From NCBI GenBank assembly GCA_023406895.1, contig JAEXTV010000016.1:62001-126000 (forward strand): a stretch of DNA of 64,000 nt. Reading direction: 5' to 3'. A program made the translations under genes and the position numbers. Every line of letters begins with the position of its first letter. The first letter of the stretch is position 1. Below are positions 33,842-42,174 of this stretch, piece by piece. Source of the stretch: Bacillota bacterium. Lineage in GTDB: Bacteria > Bacillota > Clostridia > Christensenellales > SZUA-584. Under the pieces are notes generated by a model. It searched no databases. It was not told where the DNA came from and saw nothing but the letters and a program-made list of their open reading frames with translations.

Positions 33842-34360
33842 ATGACGCCGCGCCGCATGGCGCTGCTCAGCGCGCTGCTGGCCATTTCGCTTGTGCTTTC
33901 CGTGGTGGAAAACATGCTGGGCGCACTCGTGCCGCTGCCCATTCCCGGCGTGAAGCTCGGCCTTGCCAACATTGTGTCCATGTTTCTGCTGAGCTATTTT
34001 TCTCTGCCCGCCACACTCACTGTGGGTTTGCTGCGCTCACTGCTCGCGTCGTTTTTCTCGGGCGGGTTCGGTATGTTCTTGTATTCGGCGCCGGGCGTTG
34101 TTTTGAGCGTTCTTGCGATGTTTGCCGCGATGAAAATGATCAAGCCGCTGACCATCGTTGGCATATCCATGATCGGCGCGTGCATGCACAACCTCATGCA
34201 GGTGGGTGTGGCCGTGCTGATGACGGGAGAAACGCGGCTGTTTTATTACGCGTTTATACTGCTCATCATCGGCGCTGTGTCCGGCACGATCACCGGCGTG
34301 GTGGCGCATGCCGTGTTTCCGAGAGCCGCCGGTGCATTGAAGCTGAAAATATACAAATAA
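33842..34360 (+). CDS. Gx transporter / heptaprenyl-diphosphate-synthase-I-like membrane protein
   Basis: The 172-residue protein has five to six membrane helices and the family strings LLSALLAISLVLSVVENMLG, PIPGVKLGLANI and GACMHNLMQV. The family is labelled heptaprenyl diphosphate synthase component I (Hpre_diP_synt_I) or Gx, and its topology resembles ECF substrate-binding components. It is likely an uptake protein, perhaps for a quinone or vitamin precursor, but the substrate is unknown. The ATG at 33842 is one base after the NusG-II stop, so the three genes are one operon. Confidence 0.82.
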   Translation: MTPRRMALLSALLAISLVLSVVENMLGALVPLPIPGVKLGLANIVSMFLLSYFSLPATLTVGLLRSLLASFFSGGFGMFLYSAPGVVLSVLAMFAAMKMIKPLTIVGISMIGACMHNLMQVGVAVLMTGETRLFYYAFILLIIGAVSGTITGVVAHAVFPRAAGALKLKIYK

Positions 34361-34384
34361 TAAACGTGATACGGAGGTGCTGCT

Positions 34385-35080
34385 ATGTTTCAATTTGCGA
34401 ATTACTATTATATGGACTGGACGATATTTTTGATCATACCCGGCATCATCGTGGCGATGTGGGCCCAGTCAAAGGTCAACCGCGCTTATCAGACATATTT
34501 AAAAATACCCGTGATGAGCGGCATCACGGGCCGCGAAGCCGCTTCGCGCATACTCGCGGCAAACGGTATTCATCACGTCGAGATTGTGCCCACCGGCGGC
34601 AGGCTGTCTGACCATTACAACCCGCGCAAGAAAACGCTGAATCTTTCCGAATCCAACTATTCGGGCAGTTCGGTGGCCGCGGTGGCGGTAGCCGCGCACG
34701 AATCGGGCCACGCCATTCAGCACAGTACGGGGTATTTCGCGCTGAACCTGCGCAGCCTGATCGCGCCCGTGGTCAGTGCCGCGTCATATCTGCTCTGGCC
34801 GATACTGATACTCGGGCTGATGATGGGCTTTAAGGATACGATCAATATCGCCGTGTATATCTTTCTCGCCATCTTCATATTTCAGCTCATCACGCTGCCC
34901 GTGGAGTTCAACGCATCAAGGCGTGCCATGGCCGCTATACAGTCGCAGGGTGTTCTCACAGACGAAGAGCAATACGGTGCAAAAAAAATGCTTGAAGCCG
35001 CGGCGCTCACCTATGTGGCCGCCACGCTTGTCGCGCTGCTCAATGTGCTGCGTTTTACCATGCTTTCCCGCCGCAGATAA
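34385..35080 (+). CDS. YugP-type membrane zinc metallopeptidase
   Basis: The 231-residue protein has an N-terminal membrane helix, a soluble part with GITGREAASRILAANGI, and the zinc motif AAHESGHAIQH followed by three more hydrophobic segments. This is the Zn_peptidase_2 (YugP) family, found in most Clostridia and Bacilli, whose substrates are not defined. GGAGGTG lies ahead of the ATG. It begins 24 bases after the Gx gene. Confidence 0.9.
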   Translation: MFQFANYYYMDWTIFLIIPGIIVAMWAQSKVNRAYQTYLKIPVMSGITGREAASRILAANGIHHVEIVPTGGRLSDHYNPRKKTLNLSESNYSGSSVAAVAVAAHESGHAIQHSTGYFALNLRSLIAPVVSAASYLLWPILILGLMMGFKDTINIAVYIFLAIFIFQLITLPVEFNASRRAMAAIQSQGVLTDEEQYGAKKMLEAAALTYVAATLVALLNVLRFTMLSRRR

Positions 35081-35207
35081 GAAATTAGCTTTTTCGTTAT
35101 TGTGATTTACAAGAATAAACACTATAATGGGTCTGATATGTTCAAAACCTGCGAAACCCTTACGAAAACAGACGGTTTATCCGTATAATATTCTTGAGGA
35201 GGACACA

Positions 35208-37190
35208 ATGAATAACGTGGACAACCTATTCGTCAACACCATCCGTATACTGGCTGTTGAGGGCGTACAAAAAGCAAACAGCGGCCATCCCGGCCTGCCC
35301 CTCGGTGCCGCCCCCATGGCATATACGCTCTGGGCCAAACATCTGAAACACAACCCCAAAAACCCGTCCTGGGCGGACAGAGACCGTTTCGTGCTCTCGG
35401 CCGGTCATGGTTCGATGCTGCTTTACGCATTGCTGCACACTTTCGGTTATGAAGACGCCACCATCGACGAGCTCAAGAACTTCCGTCAATACGGTTCAAA
35501 AACCGCCGGTCACCCCGAATACGGCCACATCGCGGGCATCGAGACGACCACCGGCCCGCTCGGGCAGGGCATTGCGAACGCCGTCGGTATGGCGATGGCC
35601 GAAGCGCATCTCGCCGGAATGTTCAACAAAGACGGCTACAACGTGATTGATCACTACACATACACGCTGTCGGGCGACGGCTGCCTGATGGAAGGCGTGG
35701 CATCCGAGGCCTGTTCTCTTGCGGGCACACTGAAACTCGGCAAGTTAATACTGCTTTACGACCGGAACAAGATCACCATCGAAGGTGAGACGGACTTCGC
35801 GTTTGATGAAGATGTCGCGAAGCGCTTTGACGCTTACGGCTGGCAGGTGCTCAGCGTGGACAACGGCAACGAGGACATGGACAGCATCGACAAAGCGATT
35901 GCCGCCGCGAAAGCGGAAACGGGCAAGCCCTCCATCATCATCATCAATACGGCCATCGGCTACGGCTGCCCGGCTGTGCAGGGCAAGGCCTCGTGCCATG
36001 GGTCACCGCTCGGCGACGAGAACATCGGCTTACTCAAAGAGACGCTCGGCTGGACATATAAGGAAAGCTTTTATGTGCCGGATGAAGTGAAGGCCGAAGC
36101 CGAAAAGCGCCAGAAGGCCTATACCGAAGCGGAAGAAAAATGGAACAAGATGTTCGCGGACTACTGCGCAAAGTTCCCCGAGATGGCGGAGCTTTGGAAG
36201 CAATGCTTCAACCCGGTTGATTTAAGTGTTCTCAACGACAAATCGTTCTACGAGTTTGATAAGCCGCTGGCCACGCGCCAGTCCTCCGGCATTATGCTGA
36301 ACCGCCTTGCCGAGAAGCTGCCCGGCCTGTTCGGCGGCAGCGCCGACCTTGGCCCCTCGAACCTCTCGGTGATTAAAAACAAACCGTATTTCGCGCCCGA
36401 CTGCCCTGAAGGGAGCAACATCCATTACGGCATCCGCGAATTCGCGATGGCGGCGATTGCGAACGGCCTTGCGCTGCACGGCGGCGTGATTCCGTATGTG
36501 GCGACGTTCTTCGTATTCACCGATTATTTAAAGAACGCAGTGCGTATGTCCGCGCTGATGGGCCTGCCGGTGATTTATGTGATGACGCACGACAGCATCG
36601 GCGTGGGTGAAGACGGCCCGACGCATCAGCCCATTGAGCAGCTGGCCTGCATGCGCGCCACACCCAACACCTATATGTGGCGTCCGGCCGATTCCAAGGA
36701 AACGGCAGCGGCCTACATCTCCGCGCTGACCGCCACCGGCCCGTCTGTGATTGCGCTCTCGCGCCAGACACTGCCGCTGTATAACGAATCCGGCGAAGCC
36801 GCGCTCCTCGGCGGCTATGTGTTAAAAGACTTCGGCGCAGACCCGTCGGTGATCCTCATCGGTACGGGCAGCGAAGTGGAAATCTGCTACAAGGCGGCCC
36901 AGAAGCTGTTTGACGAGGGCATTAGCGCGCGTGTGGTTTCCATGCCGTGTGTGGATGTGTTTGAAGAGCAGAGCGACGACTACAAGCAGAGCGTGCTGCC
37001 TGATGCGCTTGATAAGCGCGTGATAGTGGAAGCGGCGGCCTCGTTCGGCTGGCACAAGTACGCGGGCAAGGGCACGATTGTGGCGCTCGATCATTTTGGC
37101 GCGTCCGGCCCCGCACCCAAGCTCTACGAAGAGTTCGGCCTCACGCCGGACAACGTGGCGCAGAAAGCCATTGAAGTGCTCGGGAAATAA
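35208..37190 (+). CDS. tkt: Transketolase
   Basis: The 660-residue protein is full length. It has the thiamine-diphosphate motif (GDGCLMEGVASEA followed by NKITIEGETD), the early ANSGHPGLPLG, the central GGSADLGPSN and IHYGIREFAM, and THDSIGVGEDGPTHQP. It moves two-carbon ketol units in the non-oxidative pentose phosphate pathway. The ATG at 35208 is preceded by GAGGAGG; an in-frame start at 35127 would add a tail unlike the family. It has a TATAAT-type promoter near 35119 and a strong terminator, so it is a single-gene unit. Confidence 0.97.
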   Translation: MNNVDNLFVNTIRILAVEGVQKANSGHPGLPLGAAPMAYTLWAKHLKHNPKNPSWADRDRFVLSAGHGSMLLYALLHTFGYEDATIDELKNFRQYGSKTAGHPEYGHIAGIETTTGPLGQGIANAVGMAMAEAHLAGMFNKDGYNVIDHYTYTLSGDGCLMEGVASEACSLAGTLKLGKLILLYDRNKITIEGETDFAFDEDVAKRFDAYGWQVLSVDNGNEDMDSIDKAIAAAKAETGKPSIIIINTAIGYGCPAVQGKASCHGSPLGDENIGLLKETLGWTYKESFYVPDEVKAEAEKRQKAYTEAEEKWNKMFADYCAKFPEMAELWKQCFNPVDLSVLNDKSFYEFDKPLATRQSSGIMLNRLAEKLPGLFGGSADLGPSNLSVIKNKPYFAPDCPEGSNIHYGIREFAMAAIANGLALHGGVIPYVATFFVFTDYLKNAVRMSALMGLPVIYVMTHDSIGVGEDGPTHQPIEQLACMRATPNTYMWRPADSKETAAAYISALTATGPSVIALSRQTLPLYNESGEAALLGGYVLKDFGADPSVILIGTGSEVEICYKAAQKLFDEGISARVVSMPCVDVFEEQSDDYKQSVLPDALDKRVIVEAAASFGWHKYAGKGTIVALDHFGASGPAPKLYEEFGLTPDNVAQKAIEVLGK

Positions 37191-37207
37191 TCCCCTTATA
37201 AGCAACG

Positions 37208-37240
37208 AAAGCCTTCGGCAAACACCGAAGGCTTTTTTGA
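37208..37240 (+). terminator. Transketolase terminator
   Basis: AAAGCCTTCGG (37208-37218) pairs perfectly with CCGAAGGCTTT (37225-37235) across a six-base loop, ending in TTTTTT. Confidence 0.93.
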
Positions 37241-37283
37241 TTTGATGTTTCGATAAAAGGGGCATACGCCCGCTCTGCCATCA

Positions 37284-37518
37284 TGTCATTCTGACGACCG
37301 CAGGGAGGAAGAATCCCATGTCTAATATCGATAGCTGTTTTCTTGCGGTTTCTTTCAATCCTCAGTCAGCTTCGCTGACAGCTAATTAAATCAGTCTGAT
37401 CTATGATTTCTCAGTTTGCCATCACTGTCATTCTAACGACCGCAGGGAGGAAGAATCCCATGTTCTATATCAATAGCTGGGTTATACCCTCAATCCTCAG
37501 TCAGCTTCGCTGACTGCT
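37284..37518. repeat. Two direct copies of a composite intergenic repeat
   Basis: Copy 1 (37284-37383) and copy 2 (37426-37518) each start TGTCATTCT(G/A)ACGACCGC, continue AGGGAGGAAGAATCCCATG, then CTATATC(A/G)ATAGCTG-like sequence, and end CAATCCTCAGTCAGCTTCGC plus TGACxGCT. About 85% of positions agree. The first half belongs to the GTCATTCTGA family and the second to the CAATCCTC family. Confidence 0.8.
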
Positions 37519-37611
37519 CCTTTCCAAAGGAGCCTTCAAAACATAAACGCTTTAAGAGAAAGCCTCCTTTTGAAAGGAGGTGGCGCACGCAGTGCGACGG
37601 AGGATTGCGAT
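37489..37611. repeat. Inverted pair of CAATCCTC-type repeats
   Basis: The plus-strand copy (37489-37540) reads CAATCCTC, a TCAGCTTCGCTGA hairpin, CTCCTTTCCAAAGGAGCCTT. The facing copy (37558-37611) reads in reverse CAATCCTCCGTCGCACTGCG, TGCGCCACCTCCTTTCAAAA, GGAGGCTT. The flanks match and the central hairpin differs. The 451-base gap holds no gene. Confidence 0.75.
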
Positions 37612-37641
37612 ATTAAAAGTCGATGTTGTCAGCGCGTCTTC

Positions 37642-38493
37642 TTATCTCAGCCCTGCTTTTCTTTCCGCCGCTTCCACCGTCTGCTCAATCAGCTTCGCAA
37701 TGGTCACCGGCCCCACGCCGCCCGGCACCGGCGTGTACGCGCTCGATTTCGCCGCCGCGTTCTCCAGATCGATATCGCCCACGTAGCCGACGTTGTACCC
37801 CGCGTCAATCAGCACCGCGCCGTCCTTCACCCAGTCCGCCTGAATGAACTTCGCGCGCCCCACGGCCGCCACGACGATATCGGCGCGCCTGACAATCTCG
37901 GGCAGATTTTTCGTTTTGCTGTGGCAAATCGTCACGGTCGCGTCTGCATTGAGCAGCAGCATCGCCGCGGGCTTGCCAAGAATCGGGCTGCGGCCCACCA
38001 CCACGGCCTCCTTCCCCGCCACATCGATGCCATACCGTTTGAGCAGCGCCATCACCGAGAGCGGCGTGGCGGGCTTAAACGCACCAAGTGCCATCGTCAT
38101 CGCGCCGAAGCTGCTCGTGTTCACGCCGTCCGCGTCCTTATCCATCGCAATCGCGTTAAAGCATCGCTGCTCATCGATCTGCGCCGGCACGGGATGCTGC
38201 AGCAGGATGCCGCAGACGTTATCATCCGCGTTGAGCTCCTCAATTTTGCTAAGCAGCTGCTCCGTCGTCGTGCTCTCCGGCAGCTCCACGCGCAGCGAAT
38301 CTATGCCCACGCGCTTGCACGCGTTGCCCTTCATGCGCACATACGTGACAGACGCGGGGTTATCCCCAACGAGTATCGTCGCAAGTACGGGCACCTTGCC
38401 CGTTTTTTCGATGACACGCCGGGCGCGCACAGTCAAATCCTCTTCAATCTCTTTGGCAAGCACCCTGCCGTCCATGATGATGGGCTCTTTCAT
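37642..38493 (-). CDS. folD: Methylenetetrahydrofolate dehydrogenase/cyclohydrolase
   Basis: The 283-residue bifunctional enzyme shows the FolD strings VGDNPASVTYVRMKGNACK (with the catalytic Lys), GILLQHPVPAQID, and the NADP-binding VVVGRSPILGKPAAMLLL, then ATVTICHSKT and PGGVGPVTIAKL. It interconverts methylene-, methenyl- and formyl-tetrahydrofolate in the cytoplasm. The ATG at 38493 follows GGAGGTTGCGA; longer starts would run into the riboswitch. Its leader holds a ZTP riboswitch and terminator, so expression should rise when the purine intermediate ZMP/ZTP signals 10-formyl-folate shortage. Confidence 0.97.
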   Translation of the reverse strand: MKEPIIMDGRVLAKEIEEDLTVRARRVIEKTGKVPVLATILVGDNPASVTYVRMKGNACKRVGIDSLRVELPESTTTEQLLSKIEELNADDNVCGILLQHPVPAQIDEQRCFNAIAMDKDADGVNTSSFGAMTMALGAFKPATPLSVMALLKRYGIDVAGKEAVVVGRSPILGKPAAMLLLNADATVTICHSKTKNLPEIVRRADIVVAAVGRAKFIQADWVKDGAVLIDAGYNVGYVGDIDLENAAAKSSAYTPVPGGVGPVTIAKLIEQTVEAAERKAGLR

Positions 38494-38514
38494 TCGCAAC
38501 CTCCGTTTTTGACT

Positions 38515-38554
38515 CAAAAATAAAAACCGCCGGACAAGCTTATGCCCAGGCGGT
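38515..38554 (-). terminator. Riboswitch-controlled terminator before folD
   Basis: On the minus strand ACCGCC (38554-38549) pairs with GGCGGT (38531-38526), followed by TTTTATTTTTGAG. The first arm is part of the conserved ZTP aptamer string CCGCCTGGGCA, so ligand binding and termination exclude each other. Confidence 0.85.
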
Positions 38555-38614
38555 CGACAATCTACAACGCCCATACTCCCCTGTGGTCAATCCACTTCCG
38601 CCAGTCGTATGGTT
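38543..38614 (-). ncRNA. ZTP (pfl) riboswitch
   Basis: The minus strand reads ACGACTGGCGGAAGTGG, CCACAGGGGAGTATGG and, after a short linker, GACCGCCTGGGCA. The ACTGGCG first domain and the CCGCCTGGGCA pseudoknot-bearing second domain are the diagnostic conserved parts of the ZTP aptamer. It begins at the predicted transcription start, ends in a terminator hairpin and precedes folD, a standard target gene for this riboswitch. Confidence 0.93.
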
Positions 38615-38621
38615 CAAAAAA

Positions 38622-38650
38622 AGTATACGGGCAGTGTTGGCTTAAGTCAA
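38622..38650 (-). promoter_or_regulatory. Sigma-A promoter of folD
   Basis: Minus-strand TTGACT (38650-38645), 17-base spacer, TATACT (38627-38622). The start would be near 38615, the first base of the riboswitch. Confidence 0.8.
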
Positions 38651-38670
38651 GACGCAACGTCCATAAATGC

Positions 38671-38979
38671 CTATTGCAGACAGCGTTCTCTTGCTTTGTC
38701 CAATTTCGCGTTGCGGAAGTAAAGACATATATCGATGGTGATTTCTATGATGTTCAACATATAAAAAACCCAGCCCATATAGAACAGAAAACTCAAGCCT
38801 GTGCCCGATGCATACTGCATAAACTTGCGTGTGATGCCGAATATGTAGCCGATCCAGACAAACACTTCAAAAAGCAGGCTTTTGCCCTTTGCTGTGCGCG
38901 ATTTGTACGACCGATAGATGGAAATCGGCCACGACAAACCAAAACAGATAATCATTAAAGCTTCCAAAAGATCAATCAT
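38671..38979 (-). CDS. Small membrane protein, PQ-loop-like
   Basis: The 102-residue protein has three hydrophobic helices (about 5-20, 38-52, 60-85) with LSWPISIYRSYKSR after the first helix, a Pro-containing turn that resembles the PQ-loop of SemiSWEET-type transporters, and YFRNAKLDK near the end. AGGAGAG is set seven bases before the ATG. Function is unknown; a small-solute transporter half is the best guess. Confidence 0.65.
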   Translation of the reverse strand: MIDLLEALMIICFGLSWPISIYRSYKSRTAKGKSLLFEVFVWIGYIFGITRKFMQYASGTGLSFLFYMGWVFYMLNIIEITIDICLYFRNAKLDKARERCLQ

Positions 38980-39486
38980 AATACGTCTCTCCTGTGATGC
39001 AAATTACATCTGTGATCATACACCTATGCATCGGATAGGGAAAGCTTATTATCGAAAAGATCTTCTAAGTGAAAACCTATTTCATCGACAGAATGAAAGG
39101 GAGTTTATATAAGCTGATATTGACGTAAAAGAATTTAGATCATTCAATACTTATTTATCTCTTAACTGATCGTACAAGCGTATAGTTGAGCCTATTGCTC
39201 TTTCAGTCCACCGTTTTTGATTTTCTCTCCCACAGACTCCGAATCGGTGACAGCCCTCAATTCACCCTAATAAGGCAGTCGTCAGAAAAGCCCGCTGTAA
39301 GAGGGCTTTATTCCATTTTCATATGGATGGCGCTGATTGAATGAGGCGGGATGATTTATTTCATTGAACCGGGGTTCGTAGGGGATGCCACCGCAGGAAT
39401 CGCCGCGCTGTTATAAGGCTTTTGCGCCTCAGCAGCGTGCAAAATCGGCCGTCAAGACAGCGAATCGACTTAATCAGAACTGACTG

Positions 39487-39514
39487 AAAAAGAAAAACGG
39501 CGCATGCTGCGCCG
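39487..39514 (-). terminator. Orphan minus-strand terminator
   Basis: CGGCGC pairs with GCGCCG around a five-base loop, followed on the minus strand by TTTTTCTTTTT. No gene ends just before it, suggesting an unannotated transcript. Confidence 0.65.
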
Positions 39515-39720
39515 CTTCGAGCTTCCCCGTATCCGGGGCGTGGTTAGGAGGTCAGTCTAAACTTTGTAGGTATCTGAGCGCCATTGCTGCAGGCGTTTAT
39601 AAGCTGCGTTTCCTCTGAGACCTTTCTTCACCGCTCCACCGTTTGCCATTGATTTTATTATCCATAACCCCGGAGCAAAACGCAAACGCCGTCCATGCAC
39701 AAAAAATAAAGGAAACCACA

Positions 39721-39754
39721 GAAAAAAGAAGCGTCGTGGATTTGTTACGCTTCT
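39721..39754 (-). terminator. Probable terminator of the uracil-DNA glycosylase genes
   Basis: AGAAGCGT (39754-39747 on the minus strand) pairs perfectly with ACGCTTCT (39734-39727), followed by TTTTTTC. It lies 185 bases after the stop codon. Confidence 0.7.
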
Positions 39755-39938
39755 ATGACTTTTTTAATATTTTTGTAACATGTCCCATTTTTGCTGTTCA
39801 GATCTGCTTTTGTGTACAATTAACCGGAATATGAACGGTTTCCTTTACTAAAGCGATCTATCCTTCTTGATAGATATCGCCTTTGCGTATTGACTCGTTT
39901 AAGCTTTTAAGGTTATTAACTTATTAGTGTCACCGATT

Positions 39939-40541
39939 TCATTTGAGTGTGGGCTTAATCCCAAGCGCATCCAAAAAGCTCCGGAGCTTTTTTAAGTCCT
40001 CATCGTAAACGGCTTTGAGCGCCCTGTTGTAAATGATGCTCGCCGGATGGTAGAGCGGAAACAGCATAAACCGGTGCGACAGCGCGTGCGCAGTCACAGG
40101 CATGGCATGGCTGCCGCCGATTGTCGCACCGCTGCCATGCAGCGCCTTTAACGGCACGTTTCCGAGTGTCACCACCACGCGCGGTGAGATCGCCTCAATC
40201 TCGCGCAGCAGCAGCGGCGTCATCGCGGCAAGCTCATCCTTTTCAGGAGGACGATTGGAGAGCGTCCCTTTTTCGCTCTGCTTGTACGGCCTGAATTTAA
40301 CCACGTTCGATATATAGATGTCCTCCCGGCGCAGCTTCAGCGCAAGTAGAAACTCATCGAGATTCTTGCCCGCTTTGCCCACGAACGGGCGCAGCAGCCG
40401 CGTTTCCTCGGCACCCGGCGCTTCGCCGATCAGCATCACGGCGGCGTTCTCGTCGCCTTCCCCATAAACAAGATCCTTTTCGGTTCTGTGAAAAGCGCGG
40501 GCGGCTTTCAGCACGTCGGCATAGATGCTGTCAAGCTTCAT
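39939..40541 (-). CDS. Family 4-type uracil-DNA glycosylase lacking Fe-S cysteines
   Basis: The 200-residue protein has the UDG strings VMLIGEAPGAEE, RPFVGKAGKNLDEFL, ISNVVKFRP and YHPASIIYN. These form the uracil pocket and catalytic loops of family 4 enzymes. The four cysteines that hold the 4Fe-4S cluster in the family are absent: the N-terminal CxxC is replaced by KAARAF and the NVLKC position is NVVKF. It may still excise uracil from DNA or be a divergent member. The ATG at 40541 follows AGGGGAC and lies inside the end of the upstream paralog, so the pair is one transcript. Confidence 0.85.
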   Translation of the reverse strand: MKLDSIYADVLKAARAFHRTEKDLVYGEGDENAAVMLIGEAPGAEETRLLRPFVGKAGKNLDEFLLALKLRREDIYISNVVKFRPYKQSEKGTLSNRPPEKDELAAMTPLLLREIEAISPRVVVTLGNVPLKALHGSGATIGGSHAMPVTAHALSHRFMLFPLYHPASIIYNRALKAVYDEDLKKLRSFLDALGIKPTLK

Positions 40542-41092
40542 TGTTGTCCCCTGTCTCATTGTATTTTTGCTTTATGGCCAGCAGGTCTTTGTACGCGTCC
40601 TTTTTCAGCTGCTCGTTTCGAAGCAGCGCGGCCGGATGGTACGTGGCCATGATTGAAAATCCCTTTACCTCGTGCCACACCCCGCGGTCTCTCATAATGC
40701 GAACGTCCTGATTGAGTATATATTTCGCCGAAATGCGCCCGAGGCACACGATGATCTTGGGCTTGATCAGTGCCACCTGCCCGCGCAGATACCCGATGCA
40801 CGCGGCCGCTTCCTCCGGCTCGGGGTCCCGGGCGACACTTTAGCACATTCGCGATGTACACATCGTTGCGCGTGAGCGCAATGCTGCCGAGCATTTTGTC
40901 GAGCAGTTGCCCCGCGCGCCCCACAAACGGACGCCCAAGATCATTCTCATCGCGCCCCGGTCCTTCGCCGATAAACATGATGCGCGCGTGACAATTGCCC
41001 TCGCCGAACACCGTGTGTGTGCGGGTTTTGCATAGGCCGCATTTTTGGCATGCCGCCACTTCATTCATGATTTGTATAAGGCTTGTATACAT
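40531..41092 (-). pseudogene. Frameshifted family 4 uracil-DNA glycosylase with Fe-S cysteines
   Basis: The first part (41092 to about 40832) encodes CQKCGLCKTR, FIGEGPGRDENDLGRPFVGR and IANVLKCRP. The second part (about 40827-40531, next frame) continues DPEPEEAAACIGYLRGQ, VCLGRISAKYIL and YHPAALLRN. Together they give a complete enzyme with all four cluster cysteines. At the join, near 40825-40832 in a GC-rich run, the expected PPGNR-type residues are missing and the frame changes, consistent with a loss of about ten bases. Either the gene is broken, or this is an assembly error. The gene partly overlaps its cysteine-free paralog downstream. Confidence 0.85.
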
Positions 41093-41242
41093 GGTATGAT
41101 TATATCAAAGTGGCCCGTCTATCTCAAGACGAGGGATGGCCGGCCCAATTGTCATCATGTGGTTTCGAAATTAAATCTATCCAAAAAACGTAATTTTTTT
41201 GGGATTTTTTTGATACGGGTATGCTTTTTATCGATAATCGTT

Positions 41243-41248
41243 TATAAT
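41243..41248 (+). promoter_or_regulatory. -10 box of the cdaA operon
   Basis: TATAAT in an AT-rich stretch about 78 bases before the cdaA start; the -35 region is weak. Confidence 0.4.
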
Positions 41249-41325
41249 ATATAAAAGTGACATTGACATTTTTACATCCTTTGGTGTTATTCGTGGTGGA
41301 ATGATTTTCGAAAGGTGACTTCGTA

Positions 41326-42174
41326 TTGGAAAGTATTATCAATGGCATTATCAACAGCCTAACCGACTTCGAAATCGTTGATCTCATTGATATTATCCTT
41401 TTGGCTGTCATCATTTATTGGCTCTTAAAGCTGACATCCAAAACCCGTGCCATGCAGGTGCTCAAAGGCCTCGGCATTATTTTGCTTGCCACCTGGGTGA
41501 CGGACTTTTTGGGTTTCGTGGGCACCACATGGCTATTAAACTATGTGCTAAACGCGGGCGCTATCGTCATCGTGATCATATTCCATCCTGAAATCCGTCG
41601 GGCATTGGCGCGTATCGGCCGCGGTCATATCGATTTATCAACGTCTCAGTCCACCAACGCGCAGGAGAATGTGGAAAGCATTCTCAAAGCCGTGCTCAAC
41701 CTTTCTAAAAAACGCGTGGGTGCATTGATCGTGTTTGAGCGCAAAACCGGCCTTAAAGACGTAATCGAAAGCGGTACGCGTATCGGTGCCATCATTTCAC
41801 CCGAGCTGCTCGAGAACCTGTTCTTTACGAATTCGCCGCTGCACGACGGCGCGGTGATTATCCGTGAGGATGTGATCGAGGCGGCCGGCTGCTTTTTGCC
41901 GCTCAGCGACAACAAGCAAATCGGCCAGGAGCTCGGAACACGCCACCGCGCCGCACTCGGCGTTTCGGAGGTGTCCGACTGCGTCACGCTGGTCGTTTCG
42001 GAGGAAACGGGCGTTATTTCGGTCGCGCAGGACGGCACGCTGATACGCTACCTCGATTCCAAAGCCATACGCGATTTACTTGAAGATATGTATATGATCA
42101 ACAAACAGCCGCAGAAATTCAGAGGTCTTCGCATCATACGAAAAGGACGTGATAAAGATGAAGACCGTGCTTAA
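41326..42174 (+). CDS. cdaA: Diadenylate cyclase CdaA
   Basis: The 282-residue enzyme has three N-terminal membrane helices (about 15-95) and a DAC domain with the two catalytic motifs LHDGAVII and TRHRAALG. It condenses two ATP to c-di-AMP, which controls potassium, osmotic and cell-wall balance in Firmicutes. Translation starts at a TTG (41326) after AAAGGTGAC; no ATG fits the family start. The regulator gene cdaR overlaps its end. The usual third gene, glmM, does not follow within the window. Confidence 0.96.
   Translation: MESIINGIINSLTDFEIVDLIDIILLAVIIYWLLKLTSKTRAMQVLKGLGIILLATWVTDFLGFVGTTWLLNYVLNAGAIVIVIIFHPEIRRALARIGRGHIDLSTSQSTNAQENVESILKAVLNLSKKRVGALIVFERKTGLKDVIESGTRIGAIISPELLENLFFTNSPLHDGAVIIREDVIEAAGCFLPLSDNKQIGQELGTRHRAALGVSEVSDCVTLVVSEETGVISVAQDGTLIRYLDSKAIRDLLEDMYMINKQPQKFRGLRIIRKGRDKDEDRA

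Larger units (their letters stand above)
38980..39938. other. 960-base gap with three terminator-like hairpins and no clear gene
   Basis: This is the longest non-coding stretch of the window. It contains three strong hairpins: AAAGCCC/GGGCTTT (39287-39309, usable in both directions), CGGCGC/GCGCCG with minus-strand TTTTTCTTTTT (39487-39514) and AGAAGCGT/ACGCTTCT with minus-strand T-run (39721-39754). The last could end the uracil-DNA glycosylase transcript. The second needs a transcript from the right that I cannot identify. A 47-codon minus-strand frame (about 39695-39552) and a 21-codon plus-strand frame (39350-39415) have protein-like composition but poor ribosome binding sites. Confidence 0.5.

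Noticed and set aside
39366..39390. GGGGTTCGTAGGGG as a tRNA T-arm
   Set aside because: No acceptor stem, anticodon arm or CCA can be fitted around it.
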